Shown here piece by piece: positions 33,125-43,164 of a stretch of 49,757 nucleotides of DNA. Within the stretch, counting starts at the first letter, position 1, and each line of letters starts with the position of its first letter. The notes under the pieces are model-generated. The model was not told where the DNA came from. It ran no database searches and saw only the letters and a list, made by a program, of their open reading frames with translations. The stretch is from Candidatus Rokuibacteriota bacterium (GTDB lineage Bacteria; Methylomirabilota; Methylomirabilia; Rokubacteriales; CSP1-6). The position numbers and the translations under genes are program-made. The stretch is from NCBI GenBank assembly GCA_003220315.1, contig QHSA01000143.1:1-49757 (forward strand), written 5' to 3'.

Positions 33125-33958
33125 TCAACCCTTCAAGCCGGTCATCACTGCGGCCTGCACCACCCACTTCTGCAGGACGAGGAAGATGATCAGGATCGGC
33201 AGGACGCTGAGGACGGCGGCGGCGGTCACGAGGTTGTATTCGATGAAGTACATGTTGGTGAAGCCGATCAGACCCAGCGTGACGGTCTTCATCGCCGGGG
33301 AGTTCACGACGACGAGCGGCCAGAAGAACTCGTTCCACGTCCACATGAACTTGATGATGGCGAGGGTCGCGAGGGCCGGGGCGACCGCGGGAACGACCAC
33401 GCGCCAGAAGACCGCCCACTCGTTGCAGCCCTCGATGCGCGCGGCGGCGAGGTAGTCGTCGGGGACCGCCTCGATCGCCTGGCGCATGAGGAAGACGCCG
33501 AACACGCTCACGAGGTCGGGCGCCAGGATGCCGAGGTAGGTGTCGAGCAGCCCCAGGCGATTGACCCAGAGGTAGAGCGGGACGACCACCGACTGGAACG
33601 GCACCATGAGGATCCCGACGATCGCAAAGAAGAGCACGTCGCGCCCCGGAAAGCGGAACTTGGCGAAGCCGTAGCCGGCGAGCGCCGACACGACGAGGCT
33701 GCTCGTCGCCGACACGGTGGCGAGGAGCGCGCTGTTGACGAGAAAGCGCGCGAAGCGCTCGCGCCGGAAGACCTCACGATAGTTCTCGGCGTTGCTCCAG
33801 CGATCGGGCGAGAGCTGGAGCGGCACGCGCTGGATCTCGGGCGCCGTCTTGAGCGACGTGAGGCCGATCCAGACGAACGGGAAGACGGCGGTGAGGGCAC
33901 CGGCGGCGACGAGCGTCGCCGTGAGCCACGAGAGAAGCGGCGAGCGGTGCGGGCTAAT
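33125..33958 (-). CDS. ABC sugar transporter permease (MalG/UgpE type) with non-canonical start
   Basis: About 277 residues. The EAA loop is DDYLAAARIEGCNEWAVFWRVVVPAV (about residues 170-195), FVWIGLTSLKTAPEIQ gives the MalG opening, and it ends MTGLKG. No ATG, GTG or TTG lies in frame between the upstream permease stop and the first membrane helix. ATT 33958, in a TATTAG overlap with that stop and preceded by GGTGGAG, is the best start. The last gene of a binding-protein/permease/permease set. Confidence 0.85.
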   Translation of the reverse strand: MSPHRSPLLSWLTATLVAAGALTAVFPFVWIGLTSLKTAPEIQRVPLQLSPDRWSNAENYREVFRRERFARFLVNSALLATVSATSSLVVSALAGYGFAKFRFPGRDVLFFAIVGILMVPFQSVVVPLYLWVNRLGLLDTYLGILAPDLVSVFGVFLMRQAIEAVPDDYLAAARIEGCNEWAVFWRVVVPAVAPALATLAIIKFMWTWNEFFWPLVVVNSPAMKTVTLGLIGFTNMYFIEYNLVTAAAVLSVLPILIIFLVLQKWVVQAAVMTGLKG

Positions 33959-34859
33959 ACTCCACCGGCTTGCGGAAGATGCGCCACTGCACGAGCGTGA
34001 CGGCGAGCAGGACCGCGAAGACGAACACCGCCATGACCGAGGCCTCGCCGAGGCGGAAGTACTTGAACGCGGTGTCGTAGAGGAGCGGGATGATCGTCTG
34101 GCTCGCGCCGGCGGGCCCGCCCTGGGTCGTGGCATACACCTGGTCGAAGATCTTGAAGTTGAAGATCAGCTCGAGGATGCACACCATGAGGATGTGTGGA
34201 TTGAGGAGCGGCAGCGTGACGTGACGGAGCCGCTGGCGCGCGGTGGCCCCGTCGATCTCCGCGGCCTCGTCGTACTCGCGCGGGATCGCCTGGAGGGCGG
34301 CGAGGAAGATCATCGTGTCGAAGCCCAGCCTGGCCCAGACGTTCACCAGAGCCAACGACGGCAGCACCTCGTCGAGACTCTGGAGCCACTGCTGGGGACG
34401 AAGCCCGACGAGCGAGAGGGCGTGGTTGAGCACGCCGTACACGGGATCGTAGATCCACTGCCAGATGAGCGCCGCGGCGACGAGCGAGACCGCGAAGGGG
34501 ACGAAGTACATGGCCGCCCAGAGACTCCGCCAGCGGAGCGTCAGGCGGTCGAGACCGAGGGCCACCGCCAGCGCCAGCACGACCGTGGCCGGAACGGACA
34601 GCGCGAGGAGCTTCACCGTGTTCCATACGCTGTTCCAGAAAGCGGAGTCGGTGAAGACCAGCTCGTAGAGGCGCAACCCGACGAAGCGGCTGGCCCCACC
34701 CGGGAGCGTCCGGTAGAAGGAGCCGACGAGAGACTCGACGAGCGGGACGAAGTAGACGGCGGTGAAGTACGCGACGGCTGGCAGGACGAAGAGGAAGCCT
34801 GCCCGCCGCTGGCGGTCCATGTAGGTGCGGGGAAGCACGAGGCGCGCCCAGCGCCCCAT
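33954..34859 (-). CDS. ABC sugar transporter permease (MalF/UgpA type)
   Basis: A 301-residue permease with about six membrane segments beginning AGFLFVLPAVAYFTAVYFVPLVESLVGSFY. EAA loop: YDEAAEIDGATARQRLRHVTLPLL near residue 200. LIFNFKIFDQVYATTQGGPAGASQTIIPLLYDTAFKYF is the typical UgpA-type motif after it. It follows the binding protein by 19 bases and pairs with the 33125-33958 permease. Confidence 0.92.
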   Translation of the reverse strand: MGRWARLVLPRTYMDRQRRAGFLFVLPAVAYFTAVYFVPLVESLVGSFYRTLPGGASRFVGLRLYELVFTDSAFWNSVWNTVKLLALSVPATVVLALAVALGLDRLTLRWRSLWAAMYFVPFAVSLVAAALIWQWIYDPVYGVLNHALSLVGLRPQQWLQSLDEVLPSLALVNVWARLGFDTMIFLAALQAIPREYDEAAEIDGATARQRLRHVTLPLLNPHILMVCILELIFNFKIFDQVYATTQGGPAGASQTIIPLLYDTAFKYFRLGEASVMAVFVFAVLLAVTLVQWRIFRKPVEY

Positions 34860-34878
34860 GGTCGCGGCTCGCCGCGCT

Positions 34879-36153
34879 CTACTCTTTCAGGATCCGATCC
34901 ATTCGGCTCGCGGCCTCGTCCAGCAGCGCCTTCGGCTGGCCCTTGCCGTAGAGGACCCCGACGACGGCCTCGCCGAACGCCGTCGCCAGCTCGTTGGACT
35001 TCGGGTGGTAGTAGTTCGGCGGCACCGGCTGCGCGAGCATCTCCTTGGTCGAGGCGTAGTCGGGCCGCGACTTCACGTAAGAGGAGTCCAGGTTCGCCGC
35101 CCACACGGGCAGGATTCCCTGGAGCTGGTGCTGCTCGAGATCGTCCTTGGCGTTGCTGATGAAGCGCAGGAAGTCCCACGCGACGTGCTTGTTTGGGCTC
35201 GCCTTGGAGACGAGGTTGCTCCACGGGAAGAGATTGCCGGCGCCGGGGCACGACGTGCCGCACGGCAGGGCGTACACCCTGAAGCTGACGTCGGGCCCGT
35301 TCTTCTTGAGCCAGCCGAAGTACCACGACTCGCGGAAGATCACCGCCGCGCGCTTCTGGCCGAAGGCGTCCTCGGGGTTGCCGAAGGCCAGGCTCGCCAC
35401 CTTGTGTTTCGTCACCAGGTCGCCGAAGAAGCGGAGCGCCGCCACCATCTCCGGGCTGTTGGCGACGCCGGTGGCCCGGTCCTGGGCGGGACTGATCATC
35501 CTGGCGCCGAAGGCGTGGGCGAAGGGCAGAAACTTGTCGGTGATCCCCACCGGGTGCCCTTTGTGCCGGATCGCGAAGCCAACCTGGGTCGGCTCGCCCT
35601 TGGGGTCGAAGACCGTCAGCTTCTTCATCGCGGCCAGCCAGTCGTCGAGCGTCTTCGGCGGCCGATCCGGATCGAGCCCCGCCTTCCTGAACAGGTCGGC
35701 GTTGATGTACATCTGCTGGAAGTTGCCGTGCTCGATGGGAATGCCGTAGGTCACGCCTCGCCACTGTCCCCACGCGCGCATGTATTTCGGCAGGTTCTCG
35801 CTCCAGACCTTCTCGAGGTCCGGCGGCATCCGGTCGCAGAAGTCGTACTGGCCGCACCATTGGTGCGCGATGCCGTTGAAGAAGTCTGGAGCGCCCGTCT
35901 TGCCCATGAGGGCGGCGAGATACTTGGCCTCGTAGCCCTGATACGGGATCGTGACCACCTCGACCTCGTACCCGCTCTTCCTCGCAAACTCCTTGCCCTT
36001 CGTCTCGTACCACCGGTTGAACTCGGGGTTCTGTTCCCAGTGAGTCCAATAGACGAGCTTTTTCGCCTGGGCGGGTGTCCGCTCAGCGAGCGCGGTCGTC
36101 AGGAGCACGGCCGCCGCGAGCACCGCGATCGCACCGCCCGTCGTTCGTCGCAT
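34879..36153 (-). CDS. ABC sugar transporter, extracellular solute-binding protein (family 1)
   Basis: A 424-residue periplasmic binding protein. Signal peptide: MRRTTGGAIAVLAAAVLLTTALAERTPAQA. The mature start KKLVYWTHWEQNPEFNRWYETKG and the later EVEVVTIPYQGYEAKYLAALMGKTGAPDFF are typical. The substrate is unreadable; the protein has only about family-level similarity to the other two binding proteins here. It lies directly behind the second permease of the upstream set. Confidence 0.93.
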   Translation of the reverse strand: MRRTTGGAIAVLAAAVLLTTALAERTPAQAKKLVYWTHWEQNPEFNRWYETKGKEFARKSGYEVEVVTIPYQGYEAKYLAALMGKTGAPDFFNGIAHQWCGQYDFCDRMPPDLEKVWSENLPKYMRAWGQWRGVTYGIPIEHGNFQQMYINADLFRKAGLDPDRPPKTLDDWLAAMKKLTVFDPKGEPTQVGFAIRHKGHPVGITDKFLPFAHAFGARMISPAQDRATGVANSPEMVAALRFFGDLVTKHKVASLAFGNPEDAFGQKRAAVIFRESWYFGWLKKNGPDVSFRVYALPCGTSCPGAGNLFPWSNLVSKASPNKHVAWDFLRFISNAKDDLEQHQLQGILPVWAANLDSSYVKSRPDYASTKEMLAQPVPPNYYHPKSNELATAFGEAVVGVLYGKGQPKALLDEAASRMDRILKE

Positions 36154-36171
36154 GGTTCCCTCCTTGCCGTC

Positions 36172-37029
36172 CTAGCCCTTGAGGGCGCCGGCCGAGAGGC
36201 CCCGGATGAGGTGGCGCTGGAGATAGGTGAAGAGGACGGCGACGGGCACCGTGGAGATCATGACCCCAGCCGAGAGCTGACCCCACTGGATCTCGTACTG
36301 GCCGACCATGAAGAGGAGGCCGGCGGAGAGTGTCCGCATCTCCGTCTGCGTCGTGAACGTGATGGCGAACAGGAGCTCGCTCCAGGACGTCACGAAGGCG
36401 AAGATCGCCGTGGCCGCGATGCCGGGCGCCGCCAGCGGTAGCACGATGCGGCACAGCGCGCCGAAGCGGCCGCAGCCGTCGATGAGCGCGCTCTCCTCCA
36501 GGTCGCGCGGGATCGCGTCGAAGTACCCCACCAGCATCCAGACCGTGAACGGCACCGTGAAGGAGAGGTTCGAGTAGATGAGCGCCTGGTAGGTGTCGAT
36601 GAGGCCGAGGGCGTACCACTGTGAGAGCAACGGCGCGATGAGGAGCACCGCCGGGAACATCTGCGTCGCGAGGAAGACCAGCAGGAGCGCGTTCCGGCCG
36701 GCGAAGCGAAATCGGGCGAGGGCGTAGCCGGCCAGGATCGAGACGCCGGTCGTGGCCACCATGGTCACCGAGGACACCCACAGGCTGTTGGCGAAGAACC
36801 GGCTGAAGGGCGTGAGCTTGGACGTCCACGCGTCCGCGTAGTTGGCCGCGGTGAGCTCCACGGGCAGGTAGCGGAGCGGCGTGGCGTAGAGGTCGGCGCG
36901 CGTCTTGAGCGACGTGAGGAACACCCACAGGAACGGCCCGAGCGCGAACAACGTTAATAGCGTGATGCCCGTCCACAGCACGGGGCCCCGCAGGACGCGC
37001 TCGGCCGTATCGCCCCGGCCCCGGCTCAC
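36172..37029 (-). CDS. ABC sugar transporter permease (MalG/UgpE type)
   Basis: A 285-residue permease from GTG 37029 in a GTGA overlap with the upstream permease. MalG opening LGPFLWVFLTSLKTRADLYATP; EAA loop LEESALIDGCGRFGALCRIVLPLAAP; end GLSAGALKG. About six membrane segments. It completes the importer begun by the Tat-leader binding protein at 39265; the next importer set starts 18 bases downstream, so the two sets may be co-transcribed. Confidence 0.92.
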   Translation of the reverse strand: MSRGRGDTAERVLRGPVLWTGITLLTLFALGPFLWVFLTSLKTRADLYATPLRYLPVELTAANYADAWTSKLTPFSRFFANSLWVSSVTMVATTGVSILAGYALARFRFAGRNALLLVFLATQMFPAVLLIAPLLSQWYALGLIDTYQALIYSNLSFTVPFTVWMLVGYFDAIPRDLEESALIDGCGRFGALCRIVLPLAAPGIAATAIFAFVTSWSELLFAITFTTQTEMRTLSAGLLFMVGQYEIQWGQLSAGVMISTVPVAVLFTYLQRHLIRGLSAGALKG

Positions 37030-37961
37030 GTGACGCTCTCGATCCCGCGCGTGACGCGCAGATAGAGGACGGTGAAGACGAGCATGATGACGAGAAGCAC
37101 GACCGAGAGCGTCGCCGCATAGCCGAAGTCGAGGTTGGCGTACGCCATGAGCAGCGTGTACGTCGAGGTGATCTGGGTCGCGTTCGCGGGCCCGCCGCCG
37201 GTCATCACGAAGATGAGATCGGCGTAGTTGAAGGTCCAGATGACGCGGGTGGCGGTGGCGACGATGATGATCGGGCGGAGCAGCGGCAGCGTGATGTGCC
37301 AGAAGCGCCGGGTGACGGGGGCGCCGTCCACCCGGGCCGCCTCGTAGAGGTCCTCCGGGATCGCCTGCAACCCCGCGAGCAGCATGATGGCGAAGAAGGG
37401 AACGCCGCGCCAGACGTTGGTCGCGATGACCGCCGGCATCGCCAGGCCGGGATCGCTGAGCCAGGCCACCCGATCGCGGAGCACGCCCGCGCGGAGCAGG
37501 ACGTCGTTGATGACCCCGTAGTTGGGCTGGTAGAGCCACTCCCAGACGAGGGCCACGACCACGCCCGGTACGATCCACGGCAAGAGCGTCACCGTCCGCA
37601 CGAACGCGCGGCCGCGGAAGGACTGGTGGAGCAAGAGCGCCGCGGCGAAACCGCCCAGGAACTGCAGCGAGACGGACCCGAACACCCAGACGAACGAATT
37701 CCACAGCGTGAGCCAGAAGGTCTCGTCACGCAGCAGGCGCGTATAGTTCCCGAGCCCGACGAACCCGTACTCCTGCGGCTTGATGAGCACGTAGTTGAAG
37801 AGGCTCATGTGCATGGCCTTCAAGATCGGGACGACGATCGTGCCGCCGAGAGCGATGGCGACCGGAACCAGGTAGAGGTAGCCCGTCATGAGCTCCCGGG
37901 CCCGCCGGGAGGAGAAGGAGCGCGGGAGCGCGACGGCGACCGTGGCGTCCGAGGGCGCCAT
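37026..37961 (-). CDS. ABC sugar transporter permease (MalF/UgpA type)
   Basis: A 311-residue permease. MTGYLYLVPVAIALGGTIVVPILKAMHMSLFNY is the first membrane segment and LYEAARVDGAPVTRRFWHITLPLL the EAA loop. FNYADLIFVMTGGGPANATQITSTYTLLMAY is a typical following motif. ATG 37961 overlaps the binding-protein stop (ATGA), so translation of the two is coupled. Confidence 0.92.
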   Translation of the reverse strand: MAPSDATVAVALPRSFSSRRARELMTGYLYLVPVAIALGGTIVVPILKAMHMSLFNYVLIKPQEYGFVGLGNYTRLLRDETFWLTLWNSFVWVFGSVSLQFLGGFAAALLLHQSFRGRAFVRTVTLLPWIVPGVVVALVWEWLYQPNYGVINDVLLRAGVLRDRVAWLSDPGLAMPAVIATNVWRGVPFFAIMLLAGLQAIPEDLYEAARVDGAPVTRRFWHITLPLLRPIIIVATATRVIWTFNYADLIFVMTGGGPANATQITSTYTLLMAYANLDFGYAATLSVVLLVIMLVFTVLYLRVTRGIESVT

Positions 37962-39265
37962 CAGGTCATGTTCTTCGCGAGCACGTCGGCGAACTTGTCC
38001 AGGAACTCCCGGGCCGTGAGCTTGCCGACCAGCGCCTGCTGGAAGAGCGGCACGCCCTCGGAGTCGAGCTTGCCTCCCCACCCGGCGTGGGCCAGGTACG
38101 GGCTCACGATCGAGAACGGGAAGGATCTGATGAAGCCCGCGTAGGCCGGGTCCTTGGCGAACTCCGGCCGGTCGGCGAGGGTCTTGCGCGCCGGCAGGAG
38201 GCCGAGGGTCTTGCAGTACATGAAGTTCGGCTCGTCGTCCATGAGCCACGCCATGAAGCGCCACGCCCCCTCGCGGTTCTTTCCATTCCTGAACGCGGTG
38301 AGCGTCTCGGAGAAATAGAACGACGTGCGCTTCTTCGCCGGGCCGATCGGCAGCGGGAGGGTGGCGAAGTTCTGCGCGCCCACGAAATCCTTCTGCTCCT
38401 CCGAGGAGCCAGAGTTGTGGATGTACATGTTGGTGACGCCGCGGCCGAACCCCTCGACGATACCCCGCCAGCCGTCGGTGGGCACGCTCGGCGGGCAGAC
38501 CTTGTCCTTGCGGAAGAGGTCGAGGTACCACTCGAGGCCTTCGACCGCCTCCTTCGAGTTGACGGCCACCTTGCCGTCCTTCAGGACCTGGGCGCCGTTC
38601 GCGTACATGAACTCCGTGGCGTAGAGGATCGCCCAGGTGCCCTGACCGCGCATGCCGAACCCGTACTGGTTCTTGTCGAGCTTCGTGAACGCCCTGGCGG
38701 CGGCCCGGAACTCATCCCACGTCCAGTCCTCCCTGGGCGGCGTGATGCCGTACTCCCTGGCGCGGTCGGTGCGCCAGTAGACGCCGTCGTTGGTGACGAC
38801 CCACGGGAACGAGAGGATCTTGCCCTTCACCGTCACCGTCTGCCAGGCGATCGGGGTGACGTCCTTCCCGTGCTTCCAGTCACGGACGCGGGGCGTGAGA
38901 TCCTCCACGGCGCCCATCCCCTCGAACTCCCCGACCCAGTTGTCCCAGACCTGGCAGCAGTCGGGTGGGTTGTTGGCGGCGATGGACGTGACGAGCTTCT
39001 GCCGCGCCTGCGCCTGCGGCACGAACTCGACCTTCACCTCGAAGTCCTTCTGCGCCTGGTTGAAACGCTGTGCGAGCGACTCGACGAGCGCCGTGCGCTT
39101 GGGCTCGGGGACACTGAACTGGAACCGCACCGGCTGCGCCCCCCACGCCCGGCCGGGACGGACGAGGGGCTCCTCCCACCACGCGAGGTCGGCGGCCGCG
39201 ACGACGCCGGCCGCGGCCATCGTCTGGAGGAGCTGCCGACGGGAGGGGGCCCAGCGGTCGTCCAT
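37961..39265 (-). CDS. ABC sugar transporter, solute-binding protein with twin-arginine leader
   Basis: A 434-residue binding protein. The leader MDDRWAPSRRQLLQTMAAAGVV carries SRRQLLQ, a Tat motif; family members usually use Sec, so export of a folded or ligand-loaded receptor is implied. The mature part starts VRFQFSVPEPKRTALVESLAQRFNQ. A CCQVWDNW segment lies near residue 102. It heads a set with the two permeases downstream. No ATPase gene is present. Confidence 0.92.
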   Translation of the reverse strand: MDDRWAPSRRQLLQTMAAAGVVAAADLAWWEEPLVRPGRAWGAQPVRFQFSVPEPKRTALVESLAQRFNQAQKDFEVKVEFVPQAQARQKLVTSIAANNPPDCCQVWDNWVGEFEGMGAVEDLTPRVRDWKHGKDVTPIAWQTVTVKGKILSFPWVVTNDGVYWRTDRAREYGITPPREDWTWDEFRAAARAFTKLDKNQYGFGMRGQGTWAILYATEFMYANGAQVLKDGKVAVNSKEAVEGLEWYLDLFRKDKVCPPSVPTDGWRGIVEGFGRGVTNMYIHNSGSSEEQKDFVGAQNFATLPLPIGPAKKRTSFYFSETLTAFRNGKNREGAWRFMAWLMDDEPNFMYCKTLGLLPARKTLADRPEFAKDPAYAGFIRSFPFSIVSPYLAHAGWGGKLDSEGVPLFQQALVGKLTAREFLDKFADVLAKNMT

Positions 39266-39351
39266 CGTGTGCCTCCTTTCGAACGGTGGCGAGGCTGTAA
39301 CACGGTCGCGCGAAGGGTGTCAAGGCCGGTGGGTAGCGTACTATCTGCGGG

Positions 39352-40233
39352 GTGATCGCGGAATCGACCCTCGGCGCGCTCGCGGCGCTCGGCTCGGCGC
39401 TGACCTGGGCGGTGAACGGTCTCCTCGCGCGCTCGCTGGTGCCGGGGCTCGGCTCGGTGGTGGTCAACGCCGCCCGCGCGACCGTCGGGGGCGCGCTCCT
39501 GCTCGGCTGGGTGACCGCGACCGCGGGCGTGGGCGCGTTCGCCGCGGCGTCCACGGGCGCCCTCGGGCTGCTGGCGCTCTCGATCGTCACCGCGATCGCG
39601 ATCGGCGACACCGTGTTCTTCGAGTCGACGCGCGCGCTCGGGCTCGGCCGGGCCATGACGATCTCGATGACCTACCCCCTGGGCGCCGCCGCCCTCGCCG
39701 CGGCGTTCCTCGGCGAGCCCGTCACGCTGGCGGTCGCCGCCGGAGCCCTCCTCACCCTGGGCGGCATCGTCCTCATCGTGGCGCCGTGGGCCGAGCGGGC
39801 GCCCGACGAGCGGTTCTGGTTCGGCGTGGGGACGGCGACGCTCGCGTCGCTCGCCTGGGCGGTCTCCGTGATCTTCCTCAAGGCGCCGCTCCGGGAGCTG
39901 GACGCGGTGACCGCGCAGGCGATCCGGTTGCCGCTGGCGGCGGTGGTCCTGTGGACGACGCCGTGGGCGCGCGCCGCGGCGGGTGGCCTCGGGCGGATCG
40001 GCGGCGCGGCCCTCGCCCGACTGGCCGCGCTGAGCGTCCTGACCGCGGTGAGCTCGGTGATGTTCGTCGCGTCCGTCAAGTACGCCGGCGTGGCGGTCTC
40101 GGCGGTGCTCTCGTCCACGGCGCCGATGTTCGCGATCCCCCTCGCGCGGGTCTTCCTCGGCGAGCGCCTGTCGCGCACCGCGCTGCTCGGCGCCGGCGTC
40201 ACCATCGCCGGGATCGTCGTGCTGCAGCTCTGA
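39352..40233 (+). CDS. EamA/DMT-superfamily transporter
   Basis: A 293-residue protein with about ten hydrophobic segments in two EamA repeats (about 5-140 and 150-290). LGLGRAMTISMTYPLGAAALAAAFLGEPVTLAVAAGALLTLGGI closes the first repeat; VSAVLSSTAPMFAIPLARVFLGERLSRTALLGAGVTIAGIVVLQL closes the second. It is an exporter or exchanger of small metabolites. GTG 39352 start. It is divergent from the binding protein at 39265. Confidence 0.92.
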   Translation: MIAESTLGALAALGSALTWAVNGLLARSLVPGLGSVVVNAARATVGGALLLGWVTATAGVGAFAAASTGALGLLALSIVTAIAIGDTVFFESTRALGLGRAMTISMTYPLGAAALAAAFLGEPVTLAVAAGALLTLGGIVLIVAPWAERAPDERFWFGVGTATLASLAWAVSVIFLKAPLRELDAVTAQAIRLPLAAVVLWTTPWARAAAGGLGRIGGAALARLAALSVLTAVSSVMFVASVKYAGVAVSAVLSSTAPMFAIPLARVFLGERLSRTALLGAGVTIAGIVVLQL

Positions 40234-40237
40234 GCGC

Positions 40238-40359
40238 GTGCCGGTCCACCTCACTTCGCCAGACTTCGTTCTCGGTCGTTGCCGATCCTCGCGGACAACC
40301 GCGTACGCTCCGGTCGGCTCCTCCCTCGGGCCTCGTCTGGCTCGTAACTTGGACCGGCA
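40238..40359. repeat. 122-bp nested inverted-repeat element
   Basis: Three nested perfect stems share one centre: GTGCCGGTCCA/TGGACCGGCAC (40238-40248 and 40349-40359), GCCAGAC/GTCTGGC (40258-40264 and 40334-40340), and CGCGG/CCGCG (40290-40294 and 40299-40303). No ORF is evident. It begins 5 bases after the EamA stop. It could be a MITE-like element or a structured RNA/terminator. Confidence 0.7.
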
Positions 40360-40390
40360 CTAGAAGCGCGTCGGAGTCACCACCGTTCGA

Positions 40391-40409
40391 GCGCGGGCTT
40401 CGCCCGCGC
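40391..40409. terminator. GC hairpin (8-bp stem)
   Basis: GCGCGGGC-TTC-GCCCGCGC lies between the convergent EamA and typA genes. There is no U-tract. Terminator-like only by position and stability. Confidence 0.45.
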
Positions 40410-40418
40410 AATCGATCC

Positions 40419-40459
40419 TGGGGGGAGGTATCGGAAGGGGGGCGAAGCCCCCCGCCGAG
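40419..40459. repeat. 41-bp dispersed hairpin repeat, copy 1
   Basis: A GGGGGGAGGT segment followed by the strong stem GGGGGGC-GAA-GCCCCCC. It matches 44206-44246 at 40 of 41 positions by eye. It lies just beyond the typA stop and could terminate it. Confidence 0.85.
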
Positions 40460-40463
40460 TGAA

Positions 40464-42263
<1,800 letters not shown>

Positions 42264-42286
42264 CGTCTCATCGTACCACGTACCAC

Positions 42287-42360
42287 GCGGTGCTCCTCGC
42301 TCGGCTGCGGTGCTCCTCGCTCGGCTGCGGCGCTCCGCGCTCGGCAGCGGCGCTCCGCGC
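42287..42360. repeat. 20-bp tandem repeat upstream of typA
   Basis: Nearly four units of the form GCGGTGCTCCTCGCTCGGCT, the first two identical (42287, 42307) and the third (42327) and partial fourth (42347) variants with CGCTCCGCGC. It lies in the divergent typA/PilZ spacer. Confidence 0.85.
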
Positions 42361-42375
42361 GACGTTGTCGCGGGG

Positions 42376-42431
42376 GCCGCGGAGCCGCCGCGATCGATGG
42401 ATGGCCTGAGACGAGGTGCGCCCCGCCTCCG
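42376..42431. repeat. Dispersed repeat, third locus
   Basis: Shares TGGCCTGAGACGAGGTGCGC with the 15.6 kb copies and similar flanks. The minus strand could encode [12 protein letters not shown], again the peptide pattern of the family. It sits in the spacer upstream of typA and the PilZ gene. Confidence 0.8.
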
Positions 42432-42479
42432 TCCGGCATCGCTCACGCGCCCGGCGCGGGCCATAGTACCCTGAGGCCG

Positions 42480-43106
42480 ATGAGTGACCCCCGGTGTCAC
42501 CACTGCGGTCGTCGGCGCGCTCGGCGCTGCCACCGCGTCGGCGCCCTGGAGCGGGTGCTGTCGGCCGTGTATGTCTACCCGTTCCGCTGCCAGGTCTGCG
42601 GCCGCCGCTTCCGCGCGCTCGCGTGGGGCAAGCGCTACGTGCGGCGGTCGGCGGACCATCGCGAGTTGGAGCGCGTCGCCATCCGCGCGCCCGTCGTCCT
42701 CCGGAGCGGCCACGTGAGCGCGCCGGGCGAGGCGACGGAGCTCTCGCTCGACGGGTTCACGGCGAAGACCGCGGCGCGACTCGGCGTGGGCGCCAGCGTG
42801 AGCGTCACGCTCGACCTCGTCGCTGGCGAGCCTCCGATCGAGGTGCAGGAGGCCGTCGTCCAGTCGACGCGAGACGACGCGATCGGCGTCCAGTTCGTGC
42901 GGCTCCAACCCGGGGAGCGGCGGCGCCTGCAGCGCGTGGTCGTCGACCTGTACCCGCGCTCGCACGACGCGACGGTCCCCCCGGCTCCGGACCTGCCCGA
43001 CGAGCGGAAGCTCCGGATCCTCTACTCGGTCGACTTCTGGCTCGTGGCGCTCGCCGTCGTCCTCGTCCTGGTCGCGTGGCTCCGGCTCTTCCCCTGGTCT
43101 GGGTAG
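42480..43106 (+). CDS. Zinc-ribbon PilZ-domain membrane protein
   Basis: A 208-residue protein. N-terminal CHHC (Cys6, Cys9) and CQVC (Cys37, Cys40) form a zinc ribbon-like pair. The PilZ domain (about 60-160) carries RVAIRAP (RxxxR) and [11 protein letters not shown] (D/NxSxxG form, Glu in the first place), the cyclic-di-GMP binding motifs. A C-terminal membrane helix ([20 protein letters not shown]) anchors it. It probably senses c-di-GMP at the membrane. Divergent from typA. Confidence 0.85.
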   Translation: MSDPRCHHCGRRRARRCHRVGALERVLSAVYVYPFRCQVCGRRFRALAWGKRYVRRSADHRELERVAIRAPVVLRSGHVSAPGEATELSLDGFTAKTAARLGVGASVSVTLDLVAGEPPIEVQEAVVQSTRDDAIGVQFVRLQPGERRRLQRVVVDLYPRSHDATVPPAPDLPDERKLRILYSVDFWLVALAVVLVLVAWLRLFPWSG

Positions 43107-43117
43107 TGCGTGTACGG

Positions 43118-43123
43118 TATAAA
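43118..43123 (+). promoter_or_regulatory. -10-like TATAAA upstream of cyclophilin gene
   Basis: TATAAA occurs 42 bases before ATG 43165 in an AT-rich patch (GGTATAAATTG) that stands out in the GC-rich context. No clear -35 box. Candidate promoter of the peptidylprolyl isomerase pair. Confidence 0.35.
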
Positions 43124-43164
43124 TTGTTCATGGCCGCGACGCTCGTGTCCCGGGGGCTTCCCGC

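Noticed and set aside
40238-40359. Integron attC-like site
   Set aside because: The nested stems resemble attC in size, but the outer arms lack the GTTRRRY/RYYYAAC core sites and no integrase gene is present.
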